DNA of 64,000 nt from Cucumis sativus. Lineage: Eukaryota > Streptophyta > Magnoliopsida > Cucurbitales > Cucurbitaceae. The DNA lies in assembly GCF_000004075.3 (NCBI RefSeq), contig NC_026660.2:992001-1056000 (forward strand). The letters run 5' to 3'. Below the pieces are notes generated by a model. That model was not told the origin of the DNA. It saw only the letters and a list, made by a program, of their open reading frames with translations, and ran no database searches. How positions within the stretch are numbered: the first letter of the stretch is position 1; every line of letters starts with the position of its first letter. Shown here one piece after another: positions 1 through 12,013 of the stretch. A program made the position numbers and the translations under genes.

Positions 1-650
1 CCTTCTATACTACTTACACCCTTAAATCTCACTCTTAAACAAGATAATATAAAATGAAATTTAAGTAAAGTTTCAACACGAGACTATTATATTTAAAATA
101 ATTTGAAAAAAAGGAGGGGATGATAGGTTAGGTTAGATAACTTAGGTTATATGGATAGTGTAGGTTAGACCATTGTTATGTTTGAAATATGGTATAATGC
201 GGAAATTTTAGATTGGATTGGTGCCCTCACTATTCCAATAAACCCCACTCTTTTATTTTATTTCTGAATCAATTTATTCAAATTAGTAATGAATATTTAT
301 AGAAATTGGTCCTCTAAATCATAAAAGTTTCAGCGTCAAATTTAGTTACAAATTGTACAATTATTTAACAATAATTTAAAGGGTTAAGTTTTACCATTGA
401 CTGTATAATAAATTTTATCTCACTTAAATGTTTATTCAAGTTTAAAAAAGTATTAAAATATTTAACATTATTACCTATCATTTTCATATAATTCATTTAA
501 AAAAAAACAAAATGAAAGTATATATGGAAGAAAGCAAATTAGATACATACATTTGGGTAGAGAGCGACGGGTGCATCGGATATTTGTGTTGTATGTTTGA
601 TTATGTTGGCGGCAATTTTTATTTTTCTGTTTAGATCTAAAAATGAAATG

Positions 651-678
651 GAGCAGTGAGCAGTGAGCAGTGAGCAGT
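651..678. repeat. Tandem GAGCAGT repeat (4 units)
   Basis: Four perfect head-to-tail copies of the heptamer GAGCAGT, followed by GAGAGCAGG. It sits just upstream of a C-rich leader-like tract. No function is evident. Confidence 0.85.
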
Positions 679-1830
679 GAGAGCAGGCAAAGGCCTCATG
701 AGCCCACCACCATCATATAACCCTAATTCTACATCCCACTCGCCATCTCCTTTCTTTGTCTTACGCTCTCCAATCCCCCACCCAGACCCTAAAGGCAGTC
801 TAATCTCCCGCGTTTACCATACACCATTTAACGTTGCATGTGGGGGTTAGGTTGAATAAAATGCATGATTTTGACCGCTCTTTTGTATCTTTTTTTCTTA
901 CTTATTTTGCAATCTCTGTTGTAGCCACACCCATACACACCTGTTCCCTGCTTCCCCCATTTACTCCCTCCCTCCCCCCTTTCTTTTTCTTTTTTCATAA
1001 TTTTACATTTAAATACTACTTTTCGCTATTCCAAAAAAATACTCACCCAAATCACCCCATCAATATCAATATCAATATCCTTTATTTTTATCTGTATACA
1101 TTTCAAATACTATTTATTTTTTTGTTCCTCTCTACTCTCTACTCTCTTCTTCTATTATTTCTACTTTCATCAGGTATTTGAATTTTTACAAAGTGTCCCT
1201 CTTAATTTCTAAATATGAAATAGAAACAAGTATAATGAATAAAATTAATATTTTGAAAGTATAGAAACCAAAATAGAATCACCATTTCCAACTCATTTTT
1301 AAACCTTAATTTTAATTGTTAATTAAAAGACCGTAAAACTTTATTAATCATAATTTTTTAAAACTAATCAATGTTAAAGAATGAAACTGAATATTTAGTA
1401 AAAAAATTACTGATAGTTGTAAAAAATATGGAAAATTATAAAATGTAAAATATTTACCATTCATGCAAAAAAATCAGGTATAGTTTGTCAATTTTATGTC
1501 ATTTTTAAAAAGCGTTTGAAAAATGGACAAAAAAAAGGATTTTTTTTGTTCAAATCTTTAAATAATTTGTTGGATTTTATACTATTTATATGTTTGTTTT
1601 TCATGATTTTTCTCATCATTTTTAGATGGATTCAATTGTACACCTCTTCCAATTTATTGTCCATTTAAATTTCAATTAATTCTGACCCAAAAATTACTCA
1701 AAATTGATAGATAAATAAATACGATGGTACAAACGTTTCTTTTTTTCCTTTTTTGTTAAATTATTTAATTTTTTAACTTTATTTTTAATTGATAAGTTAT
1801 GTGACTTTTGAATATGTACTTTTTCCTTTC

Positions 1831-1857
1831 TTTTTTTTTTTTTTTTTTTTTTTTTTT
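1831..1857. repeat. Poly(T) tract
   Basis: An uninterrupted run of 27 T, or poly(A) on the other strand. No transposon body is recognisable beside it, so it is a simple homopolymer tract rather than a proven retroposon tail. Confidence 0.85.
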
Positions 1858-2592
1858 GAGTGGGTGTGTGTTTTAAAATAGGATAAATGATAGTAAACAA
1901 ATTAACGGTGATAAGATTTAGATTGGATTTTTTTTCTATTGTTTATCAACTTCCTAATCAAATTTGAAAATAAAATTTTAAATGTTGTATTTTTTGTTTG
2001 TTTGTTTGATTTTTTTTTCGAAGAAGCTACTAAAGAATCCACTAAATTGTTTATTGTGAACTTTATAGGGATGTGTGTGGTTTTGTGTAAGTTATTTTTT
2101 ATTTTCTAAAAAGAGTACAACAAAATTCAAATTTGGAAAAGGTCAATATAGCCTTCCAATCAAGTCAAATCAAATCATTCTTTCTTTCTTTTCCCCCTTT
2201 TTCTTTTTTCTTTTTTTAATTAATAATTTCAAGGTTAAGTTCCACACTTTTGTAAAAAAAAAATCATGTCTGATCTATTTAAAATGAGTTCGGCAAAGAA
2301 TTTAAAAAATACAAGGTTTAAATAGAAACCAAACTTACAATTTTTATTTGAACACTTGGAATTTATTATATAATACTTTGTACGGCTAAGTATAAAGGAG
2401 GAGAAGTGTGTTACCTAAAGAATTTAAACCCTAGAAACACTTTCAACGTATACTCTTAATTATTTTCTCTAAGATTATACTCCTTTACGATGTACATATG
2501 TAATAAACTATTAGTGAAAATCGATTTTTGATCGATTTACTAGTCAATGATCATCCTTATTGAAAAATTTTAGCTCACTTCATGTTTGATCG

Positions 2593-2631
2593 ATAATACT
2601 AGGACTAGAATTTTGTTAATCCTAGTATTAT
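2593..2631. repeat. 12-bp inverted repeat
   Basis: ATAATACTAGGA at 2593-2604 is repeated as its exact reverse complement TCCTAGTATTAT at 2620-2631, with a 15-base spacer. It could form a small hairpin. No neighbouring gene gives it a role. Confidence 0.75.
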
Positions 2632-3204
2632 GATAATACGTTGTTCTCATTTCCTTTTATTCTCTTCTCCATACCCCATTTTTCACTAAGCTCCAAATAT
2701 TTATGAACTAAAAGTAGAAGGTCAAGGCAAAGGAAAAATGTGAGTAACAACCACTAGAAAAGGAAGCAATGTCGACTAAAATTGACATAATAGTTTGCAT
2801 GTTAAACGCATAATATTATAATCTTGAAAGTATCATAAACACTTTAGTCCCAAACGTAATTTAATATAAGCATTAATTAGAATAAATTGATTAAAAAAAA
2901 AAAGAGAAAAAGCATATATGATCAATATTAACGTTGATTATGGTTAAGTAAGTTAGGGTGGGTGTGGATGTCGTAGTTGAGTCAGTGTCCTTTTGGGCAG
3001 GTAAACCTGTGTCTCACTCCACACTTCCCTCTATTTCTTTTCAAACTTTTCTTTCTTTTTTTTTTAAAAAAAAAATAATATTTTTCCAACTTAAATTTTG
3101 GCGGGAGATTTTATGAAATCCATCGAATAGTCCCTTTGGGGTCCGCTACTTTATCCATTACCCCAAAAAAAGCAACGGCGTTAAGGAAAGAAAATAAAAA
3201 AAAA

Positions 3205-3230
3205 AGAAGAAGAAGAAGAAGAAGAAGAAG
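3205..3230. repeat. (GAA)n microsatellite
   Basis: About eight GAA/AAG units following an A-rich stretch. Simple repeat, probably length-variable. Confidence 0.85.
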
Positions 3231-3286
3231 GGGTGTCCACATCCGTTAAAAGAGACGGCGTGAATTGGATTGGGAATGTGTATTTG

Positions 3287-3297
3287 TGACACGTCAT
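3287..3297. promoter_or_regulatory. ACGT-core element TGACACGTCAT
   Basis: TGACACGTCAT is a near-palindromic ACGT-core sequence of the kind bound by plant bZIP factors. It lies in a less AT-rich tract, but with no gene assigned nearby this is a candidate site only. Confidence 0.25.
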
Positions 3298-3429
3298 AGA
3301 TTCAGATTCTAACAAATAGGGGAAGGGATTAAAGGCTAAAGGGGTGAGGAATTGGAGGATTCTTTGTTTGTGGTTACCCATAGAGGTACCCAATTTGTGT
3401 GCCTCTTCTCTCTTTTCTCACACCCACAG

Positions 3430-3474
3430 TTTTCTTTTCTTTTCTTTTCTTTTCTTTTCTTTTCTTTTCTTTTC
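3430..3474. repeat. (TTTTC)9 pentanucleotide microsatellite
   Basis: Nine perfect TTTTC units in a row within a pyrimidine-rich tract. Confidence 0.95.
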
Positions 3475-4044
3475 TTTTTATAGGTTCCAACTCATTCTCT
3501 GCTGCCCCTGCCCCCACCCCTTTCTAAATCTTTTCTTTATGAATGGGAGGAGGAAGCCATGTTTAGGTTTTCATTTTTGTTTCACCCCTCCATCTCTATT
3601 ACATACTTTCCTTCTTCAACATTTTAACCCCATAACATACTCCCATTCTCAACTTATCAATCTTATCAAAACAGATCCACAAATAAGAAATATTGACAAC
3701 ATTCATATTTGGGATGTACATTAAATCTTAGGTTAGTGTTCACTATCTTTTTTTAATCTAATAAAATTGTTCTTTTTTTTCTACAATTTAGGAAATTCTC
3801 AATTATATCTAAAGTCCTTTTAAATCGGGACTCAATAAACGGATAAAATATATTATTTTTTTTTAAAAAAAATAACAATTCGGTAAAATATTTACATAGT
3901 ATATAACAATTTTGAAAACACAAAAAACACACAAACTCACAAAGAAAAATACAAAAAAATATCCTAGGCACCACACAATTAATCGACCACACGTGCGTGT
4001 AATTCTTCTTCTTCTAAGCAATAATGATACGCGATCGTGTACGA

Positions 4045-4215
4045 AATATACACGATTGTGTAGTTATTTTTAACAGTAGAAAAAAATGCTTAAAATATAA
4101 ATTATCATATTGACTAGGTAAGTGATCGTTTAGATCATATCAAACACGATTGTATAGTTTTTTTTAACGATTGAAAGAATACTTCAAATATAAACGATCA
4201 TGTTGACTAGATAAG
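4045..4215. repeat. Diverged tandem repeat, period about 93 bp
   Basis: Two related units start near 4052 and 4145. Both begin CACGATTGT(G/A)TAGTT, continue into an A/T-rich middle, and end with TTGACTAG(G/A)TAAGTG. Motifs of the GATCGTGT/ACACGATC type recur inside, and related words reappear at 48.1-48.8 kb. Looks like transposon or satellite-like debris; no TIR or protein was found. Confidence 0.6.
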
Positions 4216-4290
4216 TGGCAAAGTGATATTTAAATTATATTCATATTCTAAAAGAGGAGTTGTAAGAAAGAAAGAAAAGATGAAATAAAA

Positions 4291-4369
4291 AATAAAGAAA
4301 AATAAGATTTATAAAAATAGATGAAAAGATTAAGAAAGAAATAAAGAAAAATAAGATTTATAAAAATAG
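4291..4369. repeat. 30-bp direct duplication in A-rich tract
   Basis: The block beginning AATAAAGAAAAATAAGATTT at 4291-4320 recurs exactly at 4340-4369, a period of 49 bp, within an A/G-rich tract. Confidence 0.8.
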
Positions 4370-7300
4370 AAGAAATAAAATCTAGAAAAATTGACAAAAT
4401 ATAAAAGAGAAGATGAATAAATCACAAAGAATTATAGAAGAAAGATATATGACGAATTGTCTATCATATCAAGTACAAATTTGAAATTTTTAAAAAAATT
4501 CTACTGACTTTATAGACTTTTTATTTTTTTTACTCGAACCATAAATATTTTTGTGTTTTATTATATTTATAAAAATTTATTAAAAAAATCGTACTTACAT
4601 GAATATTTTCAAGAGTACCCACAAATAAATATATATATATATGATATGCTATAAACCTATAATTGAGGCCTTATTATGAATATTGATTGATGAGAAAATT
4701 GGAAGAAATCATAATGAGTAAAAGGTGATTGGAATTTGGTACGACAAATAAGATAATGATAATGATTATGTTAAGGGTTTTGATTATGATTAGTGAGTGA
4801 CATTAATTTTGGATGACTAATCTCGAAACCCAATAATAAAATTGATAACACAAAAAACACTAAAATCTCTTGGCCCAACCAATATGTTTTCTTAATTTTA
4901 CACTTCCAAACAATTTTTTTTACTTCTTTTGGTGTTCAATTTTTGTTACAAAAATGAATCAAATCATCTTATTTGTTGGGTCCATGCATCAAACATGATT
5001 CGATGTTTAAAGTTTAACAAGGTATTAAAATTAACGATCGTAACTTTTTCTTTTGATACAGTGATGATTATTTGAGTGACAGACAGACATTTAGTAATTT
5101 ATTTTGTTGTAACGATATCAACACTTTATGCTGAATTATATCTTGTTTATTAGTGAACATGTGTGAGGTTCATTAAATGCACATAAATGTTGAGAGAAAC
5201 TTATGTTAGGAATTATGATGAACTAATCAATTGATAAATTTTGTTGAGCTCACGATCTTTCCCAAGTCGTAGGAATACTTATATTTTTTTCAATTGATGA
5301 GTCATCAGTCAATGAGAGATTTTTGAGCCGATACTTATTTTCTATACTCACATCCGTATGTTTTTTCTTTTTGTTCATTGGGAGTAGTACATATTATAGC
5401 TACGTTAATGATTCTCAATTGTAAGAACTTACTATTTTTCTTGAGATGAAGGTATATAGTCAATGTTTTCGAAGAACTTATGACTTGTTCTCTAGAATAC
5501 ATATATTCTTTTATTGTACTTCCTTGATACGAGAACGTGCTCTTTGAGCTTAAATTATATTTGTTAACAATTTTGTTTAACATAGACGAGCCATCATCTA
5601 TCACTCATTATGAAGTTATTAAATTATACAAACTTGTTTGATAACTATTTATTGTTTCTCGTTTTTTTATATATGATTCTCCTTCTAAAGTTTGAATATA
5701 GGTTGGGTGAGGCATTACGTTTACTATATAACATTAATTTAAATGTTTATAAAACACAATAATAAAAGTTAATATTATTTAATCTAAGTCATGATGTAAA
5801 ATGTACAACAACAATACAATTAATTCTATCATTTAAATATTTATCATATTTGATCTAAAATATTATCTTCATTTTATTGTATTTTTTATCTTAAACATCC
5901 GTGACTCATATTAAACTCAATGATATTATTATTTAAATATCGTAGTTATATAAAAATATAAAATATAATAATTATATCTTGAATTTAAATTTAGATTTTT
6001 GAAAAAGCTAAATAAAATTTCATTCTTCCACCAACCTTTATTGTTTAAAAAGCAAAAACGAAACTTAAGAAATGAGAAACAACGAACTAATTAAACATGT
6101 TTATCATATATAACAAAGTATTGTGTAGACAATAAAGGTAAAGAACTTAGATAAGGGATTAAGGTGGATATCCCTCTAGAGAGTTTCATTTTTCATAGAA
6201 TTACAAAGGAGTAATAACCACCACCTTAATTTTTCTAGTTAATGTGACAATGAATGACAAATTGATGTATAATTCCCAATCACAACTTGTATCCATGCAA
6301 AACTGAAATTCAAACAAGGTTTTGCTTTTAAACAAAAATCCAACAAAGATTTGTTATTATGGTTCAATTCAAAGAGATTAGAAGGAAAAGAACCTACTAT
6401 CCATACATTGTTAGAACTCCAAAAATCAATGATGCACTGTCTAGAAAAGTAAGTTTTATTTGATATATAAGATATAGTTGGAGAAGGAAAATGACGTATT
6501 AAGCAACATAGATGCTTGGGAAGTTGATTTTTTTTTAAATAACTATTGAATCTACAGACGAACTAGAGACAACTTGATGAACTAAAACATCTCAATAGCT
6601 AGAGAATAAGAATACAAAAGTGATTCTCGTAGAGTAGCGTAGCAACGAGTGAAATATGGAAGTGAGTTGAAAAATAAAGTTGTGTGGGAGATCAATACAA
6701 CGAAGTGTTGCTTAGTAAAGCAATAGAGTGTTGCATTCTAGTTGGCAAAAGCTAATAGTCGAAAGGATCACTACCTTATGTTTTGACCAAAATAACATGT
6801 GGTACATAGAATCTCATGTGAGTCGATAAGGACCACCTTGCAAAACTAAATATTCTAGGGGATCCATAGTGAAGTGATAAATGAGGGAATGGCGAAAAGA
6901 ACTCCAATTGGAGAGTGAAAAAAATATGAATACTATTAAGAAATCAACACTTGAAGATGAAAAGAAAACGTAAAGTAACATAAAATGCATATACAAACTT
7001 TTATGATTTACTAACTGTATGTTAGCTATGTCCATGGACAAAAGATATGGTCATTTTATTATTAAGGAGATAATAATCAAATTACACGTTAAGGCCTTAC
7101 AAAGTTAAAGAATTTATATAGTGCATTTTTCTAAATTTTAGGTTAAAATAGTAAATAAAGTAAATATGACAAATATAAATACAAATTATAGTTTGTCGTT
7201 TGGAACATTAGATAATAAATTCAAAGCATTTTAACAAAACTTTTGATTTTCACGCAATGGAAAGAGGCTCTGACTATGATAAGGTATTGAAAAATGAGTT

Positions 7301-8348
7301 GGTGACTCGTAGGAAGCGGTTTAGTTAAAGGGACATGCTAGAATCGTAGTGAAAACTAGTCTTTATGGAATGGTTGTCACTACTTATGAACTTGAATACG
7401 AGTGATCTATCAATGACGAAGATGAAGCTTGGGTGAAAGGTAAGAGTAGTTTGGAACTCATTATTGATGTTGAATAATCAGTAAATGGGTTAAATGCCAC
7501 TCAAAATCATATATGATTTCAATAAAAGAAAAAACATATATGATTGCAATACAAAAAAAAGGAGTTTTGTGATGATTTCAAAATGGTTTATTCTTGGAAA
7601 TCTAGTATACTTGTGGATGAAGATAGTCAATCTGATATTTGTGGTTGGATTTTATCACGAATTTCTACCAGGTTCTTGGTAGGATAGGATAATTCAAGCT
7701 ATGAAAGAAGAAATCATGAAGAAAGTATCAACAATGACAGGGTGTGTGTATTATGGGACATTTGATATTGTTCACATCGATCATTTATCACATTTATATC
7801 TAATGCACGAGGGATACTATAGATAATTAAGACACTGTTAGAGTGTTAATGAAGGAGAATGAAAGAGCTTTAGAGATGATGATATGGTAAATTTGAAAAG
7901 GGAGACACCAAAATGGAAAAAGAGAAAGGGCATAGAGATGTTTTGGTGTATAAAAGTAAGTATAAGCACACAGTAAAAAAAAAAAAAAGGTTGGGTTGTT
8001 TGTTTAGGTTGATGACATATGGCATTAGGGTTACACAGAAGGACAAATGTGTCCAACTACTGTCCCCCTCCCCCCTCTTCCTTTCCAGTTGTCTTCACTT
8101 TCTTATTAAAAACCCTTTCTCTCTCAAATCCCAAATAATCAAACCTTAATAAGCCCACACACACACACATACATTCTTCCTTCTTACCATTCCCATACCC
8201 CTTTCTTCACTGTCCCTTTTCCTTTTATCCCTTCATTTGTAGGGTCCTTTCTCCCACTACTCTCCCTTTACCTTCATTATTAAATCCTCCTCTCTCCCCC
8301 TCTTCATTTCCCCAACTTCTTCTCTTTTCCCCCCTTTTCTCCTCTCCC

Positions 8349-9823
8349 ATGGCTGCTCCGACTTTGACCTTCCCTACTGAGTTTCCTTATGATTTTGACT
8401 CCTTTCTCTCTAACTGCGACCTCAACTCGCCTGTTGAATCGGTTGGCAGCTCCACTACAGATTCCACTGATAGCTGTGGTAGCGATGATGATGAGTTCTT
8501 TGTTGGGTTGGCCCAGAAACTTGCATGGACGTCCCTTTGTGAAGCTGAAAACACATTTGAGGTACCCTTTTGATGAAATCTTTCAATTCTTGGTACTTGC
8601 TGTCTTTTAGGTGTTTGGATTGGTTGGTTTCTGATTTTGCTCTTTTGGTGTTTTATTAGAAGAAGTATGTTAAAGCTGGCTCTCCTCAGTCGACTTTGAG
8701 TGGAATAGATACCTGGTTTCGTCCTGAAAGTCCTTCCTCTCAGTTGAAATCGCCTCCCATGGCGGTTTTTGGGGCTGAGAATGATGCTAGAGCGATTCTA
8801 CATGCAGCTGCTAGAGAAGCTGCGAAGTTGAAGATGAGTGGCGAAACAACCCCATTTCAGAATAATGACCCTTTTATGAGAGGATTTGTAGGTGCTCGAT
8901 CTTCTGTTCCAGTTAAATCTACTAATAATGTGGATTATGGTGTTTTCTCAACTCAGAACTCTGCTCGGAATCTTGCATTTGCCGCGCAGGTTAATTACTT
9001 TTGAATGTTCAAACCCTTTCACCTGCTGAATCTCTTAGAACAGAGTATTTTAATGGGTCCCTGTTTTGAGTTATGGTTTGTCTTCCATTTCTGAGATTTT
9101 TTGTTCTATAGGTGCAGCAAGTGAAGCAAGATCTTGTACTACAGGCTCTCCGTGCCTCCTCTTTGAGAGAAAGACAAGCCAAAGCCAGCTGGTCGGCTCA
9201 GCCACACTGGAAGCAGGAGATTCAAAACAGAGAAAGAAATGTTGTAAATGCAAGTGGCCGGTGCGGTGGAGGCACCGGCGGTTTGTACCATTCCCCATGG
9301 CTTCCGCCGCTGCAAAATCAACAACCAACATCTAACCCCACCGTCGTGCGTTGCATTCATCCCGTCAGATCCGGCGTGAAAAGAGCTTCCTCCGGCACCG
9401 GCGTTTTCTTGCCTCGTAGGTACATCAACCCTTCCGAATGCCGCCAGAAACAGGGTATTTTACAACCTTCATTCATCTGAAAAATCACATGGGTTTCTTT
9501 AATTAAACTTCGTAATCATCATTTTCCTTCTTAATTAGGAATCCCATCCGTTCGATTTGTGGAGGAGATGAAAAGCCCCATTCAAGCTCCACTAAACGGT
9601 TGCCATTCCCCTGGCTTCGGTAAGGAAGAGTTTCCCTTGATTTTTTCACCACATTCCCAAAATTTATGATTGTTGTAATGGGTTTCTTTAATGAACTTTA
9701 CAAATTACAGATCCCATTTTATCAAGAAGAAACAATCCCCTTCTGCCATTGCCAAGGAGTTTCCGAACAGAGGGAGTCATGAATCAAGAACATCATCATC
9801 TGCCTCAGGAATGGACATATTGA
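8349..9823 (+). CDS. Plant-specific protein of unknown function (LPQEWTY C-terminus)
   Basis: Five coding exons join in frame with GT/AG borders: 8349-8561, 8660-8989, 9112-9454, 9539-9619 and 9711-9823 (stop TGA), giving 359 residues. The N-terminus (MAAPTLTFPTEFPYDFDSF) is followed by a Ser/Thr/Asp-rich acidic stretch (DSCGSDDDEFF), an Ala-rich helix (ARAILHAAAREAAKLKM), a Gln-rich helix (VQQVKQDLVLQALRASS) opening exon 3, a GIPSVRFVEEMK block, and the extreme end LPQEWTY. I recall this layout from a family found only in plants with no established biochemistry. No signal peptide, membrane segment or enzyme motif is visible; the acidic and helical segments suggest a soluble, possibly nuclear protein. 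The leader at 8150-8348 is strongly C/T-rich. High confidence that the gene is real and in the splicing; function unknown. Confidence 0.88.
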
Positions 9824-9963
9824 TGTTGGAGAAACAGAGAGAAACTAGAGATGGAAATTGTTTTGTAGGATTTGGATAAAGAAGCCATTAAAGTAGGCAA
9901 TTAGTAGCATTAATTTATGAAAGAAGAAGAAAATGAAGAAGTGGGGAGATTCAAAAGGAAGTT

Positions 9964-9965
<2 letters not shown>

Positions 9966-10003
<38 letters not shown>

Positions 10004-10042
10004 TTTAGAGAAGCAATAAGTAACCATGAAGTTATTTATTGA

Positions 10043-10074
<32 letters not shown>

Positions 10075-10140
10075 GAAGAAGAAGTTGTAGGCAGCTTTTA
10101 TAATAAAAGAAAACAGTGGAAGTAAAGTAGTAGTAGTAGT
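9966..10140. repeat. Microsatellite cluster: T35, (GAT)n, (AAG)n, (AGT)n
   Basis: A run of 35 T (9966-10000) is followed by about nine GAT units (10044-10072) passing into AAG units, then (TAG)n near 10125-10140. All lie 140-320 bp beyond the stop of the gene ending at 9823, so they are probably in its 3' UTR or just past it. Confidence 0.85.
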
Positions 10141-10249
10141 ATTGAGAAGAAAAGTTGAAGAAGGATGAAGCTTGAAAAAAACTTAAAGGACAGGGATGGT
10201 GTTGTGTCCTTGTAATAATTCTGTAATTTTGTGTTATAGTGATTTTAGA

Positions 10250-11978
10250 AATGGTTTTTTGGGGGATGGGAAAAATATAAAAAAGAAATCCCTCTCTGGC
10301 TTGTAATTTTGTTGATGGATTTATGGATATGCTTTTAATAAATAATAAGATATATGTTGGATTTTGTTACATATTGTTGTATGGTACACTATATTCAAAT
10401 TTCTTAGCATCAATGAAATTTAAGTTCAAATGTGTAGTTTTGATTTTTAGCTTCAAGCAATTATAAAAATAAAGGAGAGCTGAAGTAGTACATTTCGAGA
10501 AATTAGCACCAAAGCTGTATGGTAAAATAAAATAATCAATAAATAAGAAGAATATCAATGGGTTTAGGGTTGTAATGAGGGTTATTGGAAATAAATCAGC
10601 AATTTGTGCTCAACATTTATTATGAAGTTACATTACAATGCATTAATATTGTAAGTCCTAACATAGTAACTTCATACCTCCATTTAAATTTAGTGCTACA
10701 AACAACAATTTATATTTTTTTCTCTTTAATATTTTTTTAAAAAAGAAAGGCAACAGCATTTGCAAGTTGGTGGTTTATTTAAATTTCAAAAATTGAAAAT
10801 TGAAAATAGAAAAAGTTAAATGAGAGTTTTGAGTGTGACATTAGTGTGTGTGTGTTGAAGTGATGTGTATAGGGCGGGAATTGGGGGATACACAAATTCA
10901 AAATGAAATGAAATAAAATAATAAGACAACCACACCACAAATTTCTCAATTTAATATAATAATCTTCCAAAAGTCTCCTCCTCTATTATCACAATCACTT
11001 CCAAATTTCACCCATTTATTCAAAACCATTTTTGGATGTCTTCTGTCACCCACAACTTTTACCCAAACTGCTTCCATTCTTATTGTATTCTTTTTAGCTT
11101 CAATTTTAAGTTTTTTCTTTCTTTTTTCCACAAAAATTTGATATTTGTTTTTATTTGAGAACCAAGTTCCTAAATTTTCACTCGTTTGTTTGTTTATTTT
11201 ATGTCTATAATAAGTCTTTGAGATTGAAAACATACTTTCTTTGTCATACATGGTATCTTTCTTAGATATTTTTAGGTATAAGAGTTTAGTTTTTAGCCCA
11301 ATTTTTAAAAAAAAATAAACAAATTTTAAAAATTGAAGTATATTTATATATATATATATTTTTTTAATTTTAAAATTTTACTTGATTTTTAAAATATTGA
11401 TAAAAAAAAGAAAGAAAAGTAAAAGTTGTAGATTTAATTTTCAAGAACTAAAAACCTAATCATTACCGAATGCCGTTAAAAGGTAACAAACACTTTAAAT
11501 TACTAATTTTGTGTTTAGGTTTAAAAGTCGAAAAATTCAAATATAAAGTGTATCATTTAATAACAATTTAAATAATTTTCTTCTTTCCATTTTAAAAGTT
11601 TATTAAGTTTATTTGCTGTCCAAGTTTTGAAGTATAACGTTTAGATTTTGTTTTAATTAAATTGTTAAAAGAAAAGATTTATAAAAAGAGGAGGTAAGTA
11701 ATGATATAGGAAGTAGTGTGGATTTAATGGTTATGGAAGGAATGAAGTATAGGGTTTATAATATTAATTAAAAAAGATTTAGTGATTAAATTGAAAGGGT
11801 AAGAAGATATATTGAACAACTTAGAGGAGCCCATAAATGATTGGAAAAAATAGAAAAGCAAAGTGGAAATGCAATCAATTCGTGGCTTCAAGCTTAAGTG
11901 TAATAAAGCTAAGTGGAAATGCAATCCTTTTTTTCTTTTTTCTTTTTTAAATCGTTAATTTTAAAATCTATTAGTATT

Positions 11979-12013
<35 letters not shown>

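Larger units (their letters stand above)
1..8150. other. Intergenic, no supported gene
   Basis: I find no reading frame here with convincing coding character; the frames present are low-complexity (Phe/Lys/Ser rich) and follow the AT bias. The stretch holds microsatellites (listed separately), a short inverted repeat near 2.6 kb, diverged tandem repeats at 4.0-4.4 kb, and somewhat less AT-rich tracts at 640-960 and 2990-3620 that look like promoter or 5' leader DNA (C/T-rich, with TATA-like ATATAA near 715). A sequence near 7265-7290 (GGCTCTGACTATGATAAGG) resembles a decayed, reverse-oriented primer-binding site of a plant LTR retrotransposon, but I could not find matching LTRs. A transcribed gene without a long ORF cannot be excluded. 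Confidence 0.6.

Noticed and set aside
121..180. Telomere-like TAGGTT repeats
   Set aside because: Only a few degenerate TTAGGTT words, without the seven-base plant telomere unit TTTAGGG in tandem.
834..1181. 115-codon open frame on the plus strand
   Set aside because: Phe/Ser/Leu-rich low-complexity translation of a T/C-rich tract; no domain and no consistent splice context.
9071..9360. Minus-strand and alternative-frame open frames over exon 3 of the LPQEWTY gene
   Set aside because: Shadow frames; the chosen frame joins smoothly with neighbouring exons through GT/AG sites.
9966..10000. Poly(T) as the tail of a retroposed element
   Set aside because: No element body or target-site duplication next to it; a homopolymer microsatellite is simpler.
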